In this document: positions 5,909-13,604 of the stretch, in pieces
Layout of the letters: the number at the start of each line of letters is the position of its first letter
Position numbering within the stretch: position 1 is the stretch's first letter
From: Hungatella sp. UBA3147
GTDB lineage: Bacteria; Bacillota; Clostridia; Lachnospirales; Lachnospiraceae
Assembly: GCA_002365025.1 (NCBI GenBank)
Contig: DEYX01000239.1
Location: 1 to 17,005 of the forward strand
Reading direction: 5' to 3'
DNA: 17,005 nucleotides
Notes under the pieces: model-generated
What the model was told of the DNA's origin: nothing
Databases searched by the model: none
What the model saw: the letters and a program-made list of their open reading frames with translations, nothing else
Position numbers and translations under genes: made by a program

Positions 5909-7285
5909 ATGGCGGAGAGAATAACCATTAATCCTGTGACCCGTATCAGCGGCTTCATGGAAATTGATGCGGATATTGAAGAACGGTCAGTGGTTGATGC
6001 AAAAATGAGAGGCCTGATGTTCCGTGGATTTGAAAAAATGCTTCAGGGCAGAAGTCCTTTTGATGCTGTTTATTTTACTCAGCGCATCTGCGGTATCTGT
6101 TCAACCGCACATTCCATGGCTTCTGCTCTTGCCCTGGAAGAAGCATTGAACATTGTCCCCTCTGAACAGGGAAGATATCTAAGGGACCTTCTTCATGCCT
6201 GCGAGTTCCTGCAAAATCACTTAAGACATTTCTACCAGTTTACCTTGCCGGATTTTGTAAAGCTTCCTGAGGATTATCCGCTGTTTAAGACAGATCACAA
6301 TGATTACAGGCTTCCAAAGGACATAAACGATAAAATGGTAAACGATTATTTTGAATCCCTTCAGTTCAGCAGGGCTGCGCATCAGATCCTGTCCATTCTT
6401 GGAGGAAAAGTTCCTCATAATCACGGAATATTCATTGGAGGGATCACTTCACCGATAACAGCGGATAAGATCATTACCATAAAATCTATCCTATATGACA
6501 TTGGACAATTTATCATTGAAAAAATGATTCCGGACGTATACACAATCGGAACCTTTTATCCGGAGTATTATCATTACGGCGGAGGCTACGGCAACTTACT
6601 TTCCTATGGGAGCTTTAACCATTATAAAAATTTAGGAACGCTCTATGTGGATCCTCTGGTTTATTCCAATGGCCAGACATCCCCCTTTGATCCTGCCCTT
6701 ATAACTCAGGAAGACGAATACGCATGGTTCGACGAAAATGATGAACCGGACAGAAATAAACCCCAGGCATATTCCTGGATAAAAGCGCCAAGATACAATA
6801 AAATTCCTTATGAGGTGGGGCCGTTGGCAAGGCAGTGGCTCTCCGGCGAGTACAGAAACGGGATCTCTTCTATGGACCGGACCATTGCAAGAGTGCTGGA
6901 AGCTAAGAAAATTGTGGGAATTATGCAGACCCTTATCGATCATCTGATTCCGGGTGTATCCATGCAGAGGGAATATGAGATTCCTGTGCAGGCATCGGGA
7001 AAAGGACTGGTGGATACGACACGGGGAGCCCTGGGCCATTGGCTGTATATTGACAACAGTAAGATAGCCTTTTACCAGATCATAACCCCGTCTGCATGGA
7101 ATCTGTCAACACAGACAAATGGAATGAAGGGAACCGGAGAACAGGCACTGATGGGGGCACCTGTAAAAGATATAACAGAGCCTGTGGAAATCGGAAGGAT
7201 CATACGGTCTTTTGATCCCTGCGTGTCCTGCGCCACTCATGTTTTCTTAAGCGGGAAGTATATGAATACAATTCAGGTTGTGTGA
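5909..7285 (+). CDS. [NiFe]-hydrogenase large subunit
   Basis: This is the catalytic subunit, splitting or forming H2 at a Ni-Fe centre. The L1 motif is RICGICSTAHS (C61, C64, H68) and the L2 motif is DPCVSCATH (C438, C441, H444), giving all four Ni-binding cysteines. The start NPVTRISGFMEID is typical. After H444 comes a 14-residue tail, the kind removed by a maturation protease, which the first gene of the operon encodes. At 458 residues it is shorter than most membrane-bound uptake enzymes (about 550-600). The ribosome site GGGGAG lies in the end of the small-subunit gene. HypBCDEF are not in the window and must be supplied from elsewhere. I cannot assign a hydrogenase group reliably; the motifs fit the group 1/2 uptake lineage better than the 3 or 4 types. 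Confidence 0.95.
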   Translation: MAERITINPVTRISGFMEIDADIEERSVVDAKMRGLMFRGFEKMLQGRSPFDAVYFTQRICGICSTAHSMASALALEEALNIVPSEQGRYLRDLLHACEFLQNHLRHFYQFTLPDFVKLPEDYPLFKTDHNDYRLPKDINDKMVNDYFESLQFSRAAHQILSILGGKVPHNHGIFIGGITSPITADKIITIKSILYDIGQFIIEKMIPDVYTIGTFYPEYYHYGGGYGNLLSYGSFNHYKNLGTLYVDPLVYSNGQTSPFDPALITQEDEYAWFDENDEPDRNKPQAYSWIKAPRYNKIPYEVGPLARQWLSGEYRNGISSMDRTIARVLEAKKIVGIMQTLIDHLIPGVSMQREYEIPVQASGKGLVDTTRGALGHWLYIDNSKIAFYQIITPSAWNLSTQTNGMKGTGEQALMGAPVKDITEPVEIGRIIRSFDPCVSCATHVFLSGKYMNTIQVV

Positions 7286-7434
7286 AGCTCTTCTATAAGA
7301 GCCTGTTTTTGGTCATTCGGGCAGGAAAGCTGCTGGATATATTGAAGGACAGCCTGACTATGCAGGAGTGCAGCTTTTTTTCTCAATTCTTTTCTGTCGT
7401 CTTCTGTTTTGGGCTGATATACGATCATATTCAT
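7273..7434 (-). CDS. Small hypothetical protein; candidate recombination directionality factor
   Basis: A 53-residue protein (from ATG at 7434; 51 from 7428, 69 from 7482) is encoded opposite to everything else in the element and converges slightly (13 bp) on the hydrogenase large-subunit end. It looks like a real protein: charged and helical, with PKTEDDRKELRKKAALLHS, AVLQYIQQLSCPNDQ and KQALIEEL. The start at 7434 is favoured because a possible sigma-E-type -10 box (7464-7471) would place transcription start near 7457, inside the longer reading; all candidate ribosome sites are weak. It lies divergent to the recombinase. In C. difficile the skin element encodes a small directionality factor needed for excision, so position and size make that role reasonable here. 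This is inference; I do not recognise the family firmly. Confidence 0.55.
   Translation of the reverse strand: MNMIVYQPKTEDDRKELRKKAALLHSQAVLQYIQQLSCPNDQKQALIEELHTT
7287..7310 (+). terminator. Terminator of the hydrogenase operon
   Basis: GCTCTT (7287-7292) pairs with AAGAGC (7297-7302) around a 4-base loop, followed after three bases by TTTTT (7306-7310). It begins right after the large-subunit stop, so the recombinase gene probably has its own promoter. It overlaps the 3' end of the opposite-strand small gene. Confidence 0.6.
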
Positions 7435-7455
7435 AACACGGACCTGATATACACT
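7425..7455 (+). promoter_or_regulatory. Candidate sigma-E-type promoter for the recombinase gene
   Basis: TCATATT (7425-7431) is a full match to the sigma-E -35 consensus, and TATACACT (7448-7455) matches the -10 consensus at 7 of 8. The spacer is 16 bp, about two longer than usual. A TATAAT at 7461-7466 has no good -35. In B. subtilis and C. difficile the skin recombinase gene is under sigma-E control. Confidence 0.35.
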
Positions 7456-7463
7456 GTTATTAT

Positions 7464-7493
7464 AATGTATGTTGCCTCCCATGTCCTCTATGT
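7464..7493 (-). promoter_or_regulatory. Candidate sigma-E-type promoter for the minus-strand small gene
   Basis: On the minus strand CATACATT (7464-7471) matches the sigma-E -10 consensus CATACAhT at 8 of 8. An ATA triplet lies 17 bases upstream (7489-7491), but the rest of the -35 box matches poorly. The predicted start is near 7457. Confidence 0.38.
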
Positions 7494-7548
7494 TTGGGAT
7501 TAAAGGGGCAAAACGCAGCGTTATGCTTTAGTAAGGAGGAAGGGCCAG

Positions 7549-9234
7549 GTGGAAGCCGGGAAAGAGCGGTTTGCAATTTATTCAAGAAAATCAAAATTTA
7601 CCGGAAAAGGAGAGAGCATCGGAAACCAGATCGAACTGTGCAGACAATATATTTTCGCACATTATGGAGCGTGTTTCGCTGACAGCGCCTGTGTATATGA
7701 GGATGAGGGGTTCTCCGGAGGAAACCTTGACCGGCCTCAGTTTAAAGTCATGATGCAGGAAGCAAAAAAGAAGAAATTTACGGCGGTGGTATGCTACCGT
7801 CTTGACCGGATAAGCCGTAATATCGGTGATTTTGCAAATCTGATTGAAGAACTCAATGAACTTCACATTTCCTTTATTTCCATAAAAGAGCAATTTGACA
7901 CATCCTCTCCCATGGGGCGGGCTATGATGTACATTGCTTCTGTTTTCTCTCAGTTGGAGAGGGAGACAATCGCGGAACGCATCCGGGATAATATGCTGGA
8001 GCTCTCCAAAAGCGGAAGATGGCTGGGAGGAAATACTCCTACGGGTTATACGTCGGAGAGCGTGTCCTCCGTGACCATAGACGGTAAGGTGAAAAAAGCA
8101 TTTAAGCTTAAGATGATTCCGGATGAGGCAAATCTGGTCAAGGTGATTTACGAGAAATTCTTAGAGACAGGATCACTGACTCAGACCGAAACCTATTTGC
8201 TACAGAATGGTCATAGGACAAAATATGGCCGATTATTCAGCCGTTTTGCGATAAAAGGAATATTGACCAATCCGGTTTATATGATTGCAGATCAGGAGGC
8301 CTATGAGTATTTACGGGAAAAGAATGTGGATCTGTTTGCAGAAAGAGAAGCCTTTGACGGAAACCATGGGGTGATCGCATATAACCGTACCCTTCAAAGA
8401 GCCGGAAAAACTCACGAGATGAAAGACATGGAAGAATGGATCGTGGCAGTTGGAAAGCATAAGGGAGTAATTTCCGGCTCCATGTGGGTCAAGGTTCAAC
8501 TACTGCTGGACCAAAACAAATCAAAGAATTACCGGAAACCCCGCAGTAATGTGGCGTTGCTGTCCGGAATCCTCATTTGCGGTGGCTGCGGCGGTTATAT
8601 GCGGCCAAAGCTGTCTGGCCGGTACAATGACGAAGGGGAACAGATCTATTCTTATTTATGCACCATGAAGGAAAAAAGCCGTATGAAATGCTGCGGAATG
8701 AAGAATGTAAATGGAAATATGCTGGATCAGATGGTCTTGGAGGAAATTAAAAAGATATCTGTGGATTGGAGCGAATTTCAAAAGCAGCTTTGCCGGAGCA
8801 AAAAGGCAGTGGAAGAAAGCAAAGAGGAAGCGGAATGGGATATATCCCGTTTAAAGGAAGAACTGAAGAATATGGAAGGAGAAATAACCGGACTGGCGGC
8901 TTCCCTTGGAAAAGCCGGAGGAACCGGGGCAGAAGGATATATCATACAGCAAATCGAAGGGCTCCATAAAAGAAAAGGGGAAATGGAACAGCGGTTATTT
9001 GAGCTTTCCCTTGACACAGGAAATAAGGAGCTTTCCGATACAGAATTGCAGTTCATAAAGCAGACCCTGTCTTCCTTTCAACAGGTGATCGGCCTTATGG
9101 ATGTCCGGCACAGACGGGCAGCGGTCCGTACATTTGTGGATAAGGTCATATGGGATGGTGAGAATGTTCATCTGTATCTGTTTGGCTCGAAGGTGCCTGA
9201 ATTACCAGAGCCGCAAGGTGACTCTAGCAAATGA
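7549..9234 (+). CDS. Large serine recombinase (SpoIVCA-like) of the sigK element
   Basis: This 561-residue large serine recombinase should excise the element by cutting and rejoining attL and attR. The catalytic N-terminal domain (about 1-150) has IYSRKS with nucleophile Ser15, EGFSGGNLDRPQ (53-64), YRLDRISRN (83-91) and SQLERETIAERI (134-145). A DNA-binding recombinase domain follows. Then comes a zinc ribbon with C344, C347, C371 and C381 or C382, a coiled coil at about 405-465, and a C-terminal domain. The start is GTG 7549, preceded 8 bases upstream by AAGGAGGA (7533-7540). The stop codon TGA (9232-9234) lies inside the attR core AATGA, so excision should change the gene's 3' end. In B. 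subtilis the equivalent gene spoIVCA lies at the opposite side of its skin and faces the other way. Confidence 0.95.
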   Translation: MEAGKERFAIYSRKSKFTGKGESIGNQIELCRQYIFAHYGACFADSACVYEDEGFSGGNLDRPQFKVMMQEAKKKKFTAVVCYRLDRISRNIGDFANLIEELNELHISFISIKEQFDTSSPMGRAMMYIASVFSQLERETIAERIRDNMLELSKSGRWLGGNTPTGYTSESVSSVTIDGKVKKAFKLKMIPDEANLVKVIYEKFLETGSLTQTETYLLQNGHRTKYGRLFSRFAIKGILTNPVYMIADQEAYEYLREKNVDLFAEREAFDGNHGVIAYNRTLQRAGKTHEMKDMEEWIVAVGKHKGVISGSMWVKVQLLLDQNKSKNYRKPRSNVALLSGILICGGCGGYMRPKLSGRYNDEGEQIYSYLCTMKEKSRMKCCGMKNVNGNMLDQMVLEEIKKISVDWSEFQKQLCRSKKAVEESKEEAEWDISRLKEELKNMEGEITGLAASLGKAGGTGAEGYIIQQIEGLHKRKGEMEQRLFELSLDTGNKELSDTELQFIKQTLSSFQQVIGLMDVRHRRAAVRTFVDKVIWDGENVHLYLFGSKVPELPEPQGDSSK

Positions 9235-9241
9235 AATCCTA
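9230..9241 (+). other. attR: right attachment core of the element
   Basis: AATG (9230-9233), AA, ATCCTA (9236-9241), overlapping the recombinase stop codon and the resumption of sigK coding. After excision the chromosome should read GAG-AATG-AAATCCTA; the circle should read GCA-AATG-GTATCCTA. Confidence 0.85.
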
Positions 9242-9598
9242 ATGCTTCTTCGTGCGAACAAGAAATATTCAAAAGAGGTTTCTTTGTTTGAACCCATCGG
9301 CGTAGACAAGGATGGAGAGACTGTAAGTTTAGTTGATGTCATTGAAATGGAAAATAAGGAGACTCTGGAATCTATTATTTTAAAACAGGATATTAAGGAA
9401 CTGTATGAGGCCTTTGACAGTTGTCTTAAGGAAAATGAAAAAACCATAATCGGAATGAGGTACGGACTGCATGGAGGTAAAGAGTATACACAGCGGGAGA
9501 TCGCGGATGTCATGGGAATATCCAGATCCTACGTATCCAGGCTGGAAAAAAAGGCTTTGGAGCGGTTGAGAGACGAACTTAAAAAGAATTGTATTTAA
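9233..9598 (+). CDS. sigK: Sigma-K, C-terminal segment (3' part of split sigK)
   Basis: The 3' part encodes 121 residues from the restored Glu90 to the stop at 9596-9598. EILMLLRANKKYSKEVSLFEPIG continues the region 2-3 sequence of sigma-K, and SLVDVIEMENKETLE is the linker. KENEKTIIGMRYGLHGGKEYTQ followed by REIADVMGISRSYVSRLEKKALERL is region 4 with its helix-turn-helix, which contacts -35 DNA. There is no start codon or ribosome site of its own at this point. The same frame is open further upstream across the recombinase C-terminus, but that sequence is not sigma-like. With the 5' part this gives 210 residues, near the length of mature sigma-K. No frameshift or stop lies within either part. 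Confidence 0.94.
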   Translation, partial: EILMLLRANKKYSKEVSLFEPIGVDKDGETVSLVDVIEMENKETLESIILKQDIKELYEAFDSCLKENEKTIIGMRYGLHGGKEYTQREIADVMGISRSYVSRLEKKALERLRDELKKNCI

Positions 9599-9642
9599 AA
9601 AGAAGCATTATTAAATTGTCCCATCTCTGATGGTTGAGTAAA

Positions 9643-9684
9643 AAGTCTGGGAGGCCCGATAAACAGGGCGTTCCGGACTTCTTT
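9643..9684 (+). terminator. Probable terminator after sigK
   Basis: 9643-9657 pairs with 9666-9680: 15 positions with two G-U pairs and one mismatch, and an 8-base loop. It is followed by CTTT. The T-run is weak, but position (45 bases after the sigK stop) and stem strength support a terminator. Confidence 0.6.
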
Positions 9685-9757
9685 GCTGTCATGAAACAGT
9701 GTATAAGACGGTTAGGGTGTTCTTATAAGGACTTACTGCAGATTGTAATTAATATGG

Positions 9758-9786
9758 TTGACAAAAAAACAAAATCATAATACTAT
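9758..9786 (+). promoter_or_regulatory. Strong sigma-A-type promoter of the ABC importer operon
   Basis: TTGACA (9758-9763), a 17-bp A-rich spacer, and TACTAT (9781-9786). Transcription near 9793 gives a leader of about 108 nt before ATG 9901. The leader is AT-rich with only short pairing possibilities (for example TGCG/CGCA near 9838-9853); I recognise no riboswitch in it. Confidence 0.75.
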
Positions 9787-9900
9787 GTAAAAAAGGATAT
9801 TTCATACTAAACATATATGTATTCTTTAATATAAGAAATGCGTACAATGCGCAGGACAAATATCTGAGAAAATTATGTTTATTTAAGGAGGAGGACAATT

Positions 9901-11583
9901 ATGAAAAAAGTAGTCTTTCAAAAACTGCATAAGGTAATTGGATCCATGCTTGTTTTCGGCATGGTAGTATCTCTTGCGGCCTGTGCAAAACCAAATTCCA
10001 ATCCGGGAGCTGAGAATCCGGCTAAGGGAAATGCGGCAGAGGATAATTCCGCAAAAGGTGAGAATACGGAGGATAAGATCGTTAATATTGGAATGACCGA
10101 TTCTATCAGCAGCGTCAACCCATTGTTGATGGATGCAACTGAGATCATGAAGACCTCCACGGCAATGGAATTCCTGCCTCTTGTTGAATTAAACAGCAAT
10201 CTGGAGTTTGAGGGTATGCTGGCTTCTTCTATTACTACGGAGGACAATATTCATTTTACAGTGAATATTGATCCGAACGCAAGCTGGTCCGACGGCCAGG
10301 CAGTAACTGCGGATGACGTCGTATACACCGTTCTTAAGCTGTCAAGCCCAGTCCGTGCCAATGCAAGCATGGCGCTCTATGCCATTGAAGGCGTGGGCGA
10401 CGATGGTTTTTCGGAGGCGGGAGCTACGGAAATATCCGGTGTTAAGGCAATCGACAATAAAACCGTCGAATTCACGACCAAATATCAGATGGCTCTTACC
10501 ACCTTCCAGAATACATATGGACGCTATATACTGACACTGCCCAAACATGTTCTTGAGAGCGTAGCGGATGAGGACCTGGCAGGTTATGACTGGTTCAACG
10601 CTCCGACGGTAGTTAACGGACCCTACCGCATCACTTCCGTTGATTTGCAGCATTATGTGTCCTATGAGGCAAATAATACATACTGGAAGGGCGCTCCAAA
10701 AATTAACAGATTAAATATCAAGATCGTACCTGCGGCACAATTGCTGACCGGGCTGCAATCAGGAGAGATTGATTTTGTACAGCAGACCACCGGTAACATC
10801 CTGCAGGAGGATTATGCCAGCGTAGAAGCCCTTGCGAATGTGACGGTCAACTATGGTGCTCCTGTTATCAACCAGTCGATCTTCTTTAATACCACCACGG
10901 TAACGGACCCCCGCATCCGTCAGGCGATTCTTTATGGAATTGACCGCCCATCCATAATAACAGGGCTTTTAAACGGAAAAGGCGAAGTGGTTGACGGTTT
11001 CCTGTCCAGCGCGGGACCTTTCTATGACGAGGGCCTGACGCCCACTGTTTACGATCCGGAAAAAGCAAAGGAATTAGTCGCCCAGGCAGCCGCAGACGGT
11101 TGGGATGCTTCAAAGACTTTGAACTTCTATGTAAACAGTGGAGATTCCACATTCTGCCAGGCTGCAGATTATATTGCAGCGAAGCTGCAGGAAATCGGAC
11201 TTAAAATTCAGGTGACAACCGTGGACTTATCCAGCTTAATGACCAAAGCAGGAAGTAAGGATTTTGATTTGCTGGCAGTGCAGTATACCTATGCACCGGT
11301 AGATCCTTATCCGGACGTTAACTGGTTATTATCTGCGGACGGTTGGACCGGCTATGTGAATGATACCGTAACACAGGCTCTGGCGGCAACCCAGGCTACC
11401 AGTGACATTGGTGAAATCAAGAAGGAATATCGAAAGATCGATACCGTAATGCAGCAGGAGGCCCCAATGATTTCTGCCTATATCATAAGTGCAATCGGAG
11501 CTGTGAATAAAAGGTTGGAGAATGCAACGCCGGATGTATATGGCTCTTTTAATAATATCCATCAATGGGATGTGACACAATGA
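9901..11583 (+). CDS. Peptide-family ABC importer, substrate-binding lipoprotein (SBP family 5)
   Basis: This 560-residue solute-binding lipoprotein has a signal peptide with positive start (MKKVVFQKLHK), a hydrophobic core and lipobox SLAAC. Cys28 is the lipid-attachment site, followed by an Asn/Ala/Glu-rich linker. The mature part has the family 5 (OppA/DppA/NikA) signature: FTVNIDPNASWSDGQAVTADDVVYT, the PTVVNGPYRI region, YWKGAPKINRLNIKIV, and later TDPRIRQAILYGIDRP. It should sit on the outer membrane face and deliver ligand to the permeases encoded downstream. AAGGAGG (9885-9891) precedes ATG 9901. It overlaps the next gene by ATGA. Peptides are the likeliest substrate; nickel-chelate or other ligands transported by this family cannot be excluded from sequence alone. 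Confidence 0.93.
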   Translation: MKKVVFQKLHKVIGSMLVFGMVVSLAACAKPNSNPGAENPAKGNAAEDNSAKGENTEDKIVNIGMTDSISSVNPLLMDATEIMKTSTAMEFLPLVELNSNLEFEGMLASSITTEDNIHFTVNIDPNASWSDGQAVTADDVVYTVLKLSSPVRANASMALYAIEGVGDDGFSEAGATEISGVKAIDNKTVEFTTKYQMALTTFQNTYGRYILTLPKHVLESVADEDLAGYDWFNAPTVVNGPYRITSVDLQHYVSYEANNTYWKGAPKINRLNIKIVPAAQLLTGLQSGEIDFVQQTTGNILQEDYASVEALANVTVNYGAPVINQSIFFNTTTVTDPRIRQAILYGIDRPSIITGLLNGKGEVVDGFLSSAGPFYDEGLTPTVYDPEKAKELVAQAAADGWDASKTLNFYVNSGDSTFCQAADYIAAKLQEIGLKIQVTTVDLSSLMTKAGSKDFDLLAVQYTYAPVDPYPDVNWLLSADGWTGYVNDTVTQALAATQATSDIGEIKKEYRKIDTVMQQEAPMISAYIISAIGAVNKRLENATPDVYGSFNNIHQWDVTQ

Positions 11584-12581
11584 TACCGCTGCTGGAAGTA
11601 GATTCGCTGGAAATGGCGTTCTCCACCGGTGCCGGAGATATCAAATGCTTAGACAGGGTCAGTCTTCATGTAAATCAAGGTGAGATCCTGTGCATCGTTG
11701 GAGAATCCGGCTCCGGCAAGAGCGTTACGCTTCTGTCGGTCATGGGTCTGCTTGGAGAGAATGGTAAAATCACAGGAGGTAAGGTGGTCTTTGACGGTCA
11801 GGAACTGCTTAATCTCCCGGAAGAGGAATTGGACCGTATTCGCGGAAGTAAGATGACCATGATCTTTCAGGATGCCATGGCCAGCTTAAATCCGTTATTC
11901 ACCATAGGGAACCAGATCATGGAAGCCATGCGAATTCATATGAACCTGGACAGGAAAACAGCGAAGGAACGGGCACTGCTCCTCCTGGATAAGGTGGGGC
12001 TTCCGGATCCTTCTTCTATTATGAACAAATATCCGCATACACTGTCTGGAGGAATGCGGCAACGGGCAATGATCGCCATGGCGCTTGCCTGTGATCCGAA
12101 GCTTCTCATTGCAGATGAGCCAACCACTGCGCTGGATGTTACAATTCAGGCACAGATCATGGAACTCTTAAGGAACTTGCGTGAAGAGCTTCATATGTCA
12201 ATCATTTTAATTACTCATGACATGGGACTGGTTGCTGAAATGGCGGACCGGGTTATGGTTATGTATGCCGGACAGATTGTGGAGGAGGCAGGCGTTCTCG
12301 ATTTGTTTAAAAAGCCGGGACACCCTTATACACAGGCTCTGCTGAAATCCATTCCCAGTATCAGAGATAAAGAAGAGAGAGAACTGCTGACGATTGAGGG
12401 TACTGTTCCAGAGTTTTACGGTGAGATCACCGGCTGCCGATTTGCAAACCGCTGCCCGTATATGGCCGATGGTTGTGATCTGGAGCAAAGACTGGTTGAA
12501 ATAGAAGATGGTCACGGGATAAGATGCTGGCGTGCAGAAGAAATCCGGGAGAAGAAGACGCAGGCGTCAGGAAGGAATTAA
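11580..12581 (+). CDS. Peptide-family ABC importer ATPase 1 (OppD/DppD type)
   Basis: This 333-residue ATPase energises import by the lipoprotein/permease system around it. It has Walker A GESGSGKS (41-48), Q-loop in MIFQDAMASLNPL, signature LSGGMRQR, Walker B LLIADEPTTALD and H-loop in LITHDMG. The C-terminal oligopeptide-transporter extension has the cysteine-bearing CRFANRCPYMADGC. The start is the ATG at 11580 overlapping the previous stop (ATGA), rather than the in-frame ATG at 11565, which would lie inside the preceding gene. The ATGA junction implies translational coupling. Confidence 0.93.
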   Translation: MIPLLEVDSLEMAFSTGAGDIKCLDRVSLHVNQGEILCIVGESGSGKSVTLLSVMGLLGENGKITGGKVVFDGQELLNLPEEELDRIRGSKMTMIFQDAMASLNPLFTIGNQIMEAMRIHMNLDRKTAKERALLLLDKVGLPDPSSIMNKYPHTLSGGMRQRAMIAMALACDPKLLIADEPTTALDVTIQAQIMELLRNLREELHMSIILITHDMGLVAEMADRVMVMYAGQIVEEAGVLDLFKKPGHPYTQALLKSIPSIRDKEERELLTIEGTVPEFYGEITGCRFANRCPYMADGCDLEQRLVEIEDGHGIRCWRAEEIREKKTQASGRN

Positions 12582-12584
12582 CAA

Positions 12585-13604
12585 ATGCAAAAGGAACGAC
12601 AACCTCTGGCAGAGATAAAGGGATTAAAAAAATATTATCCGGTTCGCGACGGTATTATTCCGCATACAGTTGGATTCATCCATGCTGTGAATGGTGTGGA
12701 TTTTGAACTATATCCGGGAGAAACTCTGGGACTGGTAGGTGAATCCGGCTGTGGCAAATCCACCATAGGGCGGCAGCTGGTAGCGTTAGAAACTCCAACA
12801 GAGGGCAGTATTGTCTATGAAGGACAGCCGTTCACGGACCGGTCGGCGGCTGGAATGAGGCAAATCCGTACCCAGATACAGATGGTGTTTCAGGATCCTT
12901 ATACCTCCCTTAATCCGAAAAAACGTATTTTTGAAACTCTATCCTATCCCATGCTGTATCATGGCGTCACTACAAAACAGAATGTTCATAGGGAGGTTGA
13001 ACGCCTGCTTGATATGGTGGGACTTCCGAAGAATACGAAAGGGCGTTATCCTCATGAATTCTCCGGCGGGCAACGGCAAAGAATTGGGATTGCAAGAGCG
13101 CTGTCTCTTAACCCCAGGCTGGTCATCTGTGATGAGCCGGTCAGTGCCCTTGATGTATCAATACAGGCTCAGATTCTTAATCTGCTTCGTGATCTTCAAA
13201 AGGAGCTAAAGCTTACCTATCTGTTTATTGGCCACGGTCTTGATGCGGTCAAATACATCAGTGACCGAATTGCCGTCATGTATCTTGGGAAGATTGTGGA
13301 GCTTGCGGATGCAAAGGAACTGTTTGATAATCCGGTGCATCCTTATACGCAGGCATTATGCAGTGCAGCACCGATTCCCGATCCCGAGGCCAGAGGCAGA
13401 AAAAGAGTAATATTGCAAGGGGAACTGCCTTCCAATAAGGATCTTCCTTCCGGCTGTCATTTTCACAGCCGGTGTCCCTATGCCATAGAGGAATGCAAAC
13501 GATCGGAACCGTCGCTGATCCAGGTCCAGCCAGGAAGCGGGCACCTGGCGGCCTGTCCGGTGCTGACCCTGGGTAAACGGCCAAAGGAGGGTACGGATGC
13601 TTAA
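12585..13604 (+). CDS. Peptide-family ABC importer ATPase 2 (OppF/DppF type)
   Basis: This 339-residue second ATPase forms a heterodimer with the upstream one. It has Walker A GESGCGKS (52-59), [15 protein letters not shown] around the Q-loop, signature [15 protein letters not shown], Walker [13 protein letters not shown], and the C-terminal [14 protein letters not shown] extension. The H-loop reads [14 protein letters not shown] rather than the common ISHDL; the key His is kept. ATG 12585 is preceded by AGGAAGGA and follows the previous gene by 3 bases. The 3' end overlaps the permease gene by 8 bp. Confidence 0.93.
   Translation: MQKERQPLAEIKGLKKYYPVRDGIIPHTVGFIHAVNGVDFELYPGETLGLVGESGCGKSTIGRQLVALETPTEGSIVYEGQPFTDRSAAGMRQIRTQIQMVFQDPYTSLNPKKRIFETLSYPMLYHGVTTKQNVHREVERLLDMVGLPKNTKGRYPHEFSGGQRQRIGIARALSLNPRLVICDEPVSALDVSIQAQILNLLRDLQKELKLTYLFIGHGLDAVKYISDRIAVMYLGKIVELADAKELFDNPVHPYTQALCSAAPIPDPEARGRKRVILQGELPSNKDLPSGCHFHSRCPYAIEECKRSEPSLIQVQPGSGHLAACPVLTLGKRPKEGTDA

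Larger units (their letters stand above)
3566..9233 (+). mobile_element. Skin-like sigK intervening element carrying a [NiFe] hydrogenase operon (5,668 bp)
   Basis: The element splits sigK at the codon after Asn89, the position corresponding to the B. subtilis skin insertion (ENEIL). Its ends share AATG (3562-3565 and 9230-9233), followed after two mismatches by ATCCTA in both copies. Joining at AATG gives a continuous 210-residue sigma-K. Contents left to right are a 16-bp inverted repeat, a five-gene hydrogenase operon, a terminator, a small minus-strand gene and a large serine recombinase. Hydrogenase and recombinase genes read in the sigK direction. The known B. subtilis skin is about 48 kb and phage-derived, and that of C. 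difficile about 15 kb; here no phage structural genes are left. The boundaries are inferred from sequence; excision is not demonstrated. Confidence 0.92.

Noticed and set aside
7282..7503. Plus-strand 73-residue open frame after the hydrogenase large subunit
   Set aside because: Its composition looks like the antisense reading of the more protein-like minus-strand gene, it starts at the operon terminator, and it has no ribosome site.
9101..9232. Longer N-terminal reading of the sigK 3' part
   Set aside because: This stretch encodes the recombinase C-terminus in another frame and has no sigma-like sequence; the sigma-K match begins exactly at the attR core.
3298..9598. Split sigK as a decayed pseudogene or assembly error
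   Set aside because: Both parts are intact and in register, share a core at the known skin position, and a full-length recombinase lies inside; this pattern fits programmed excision better than decay.
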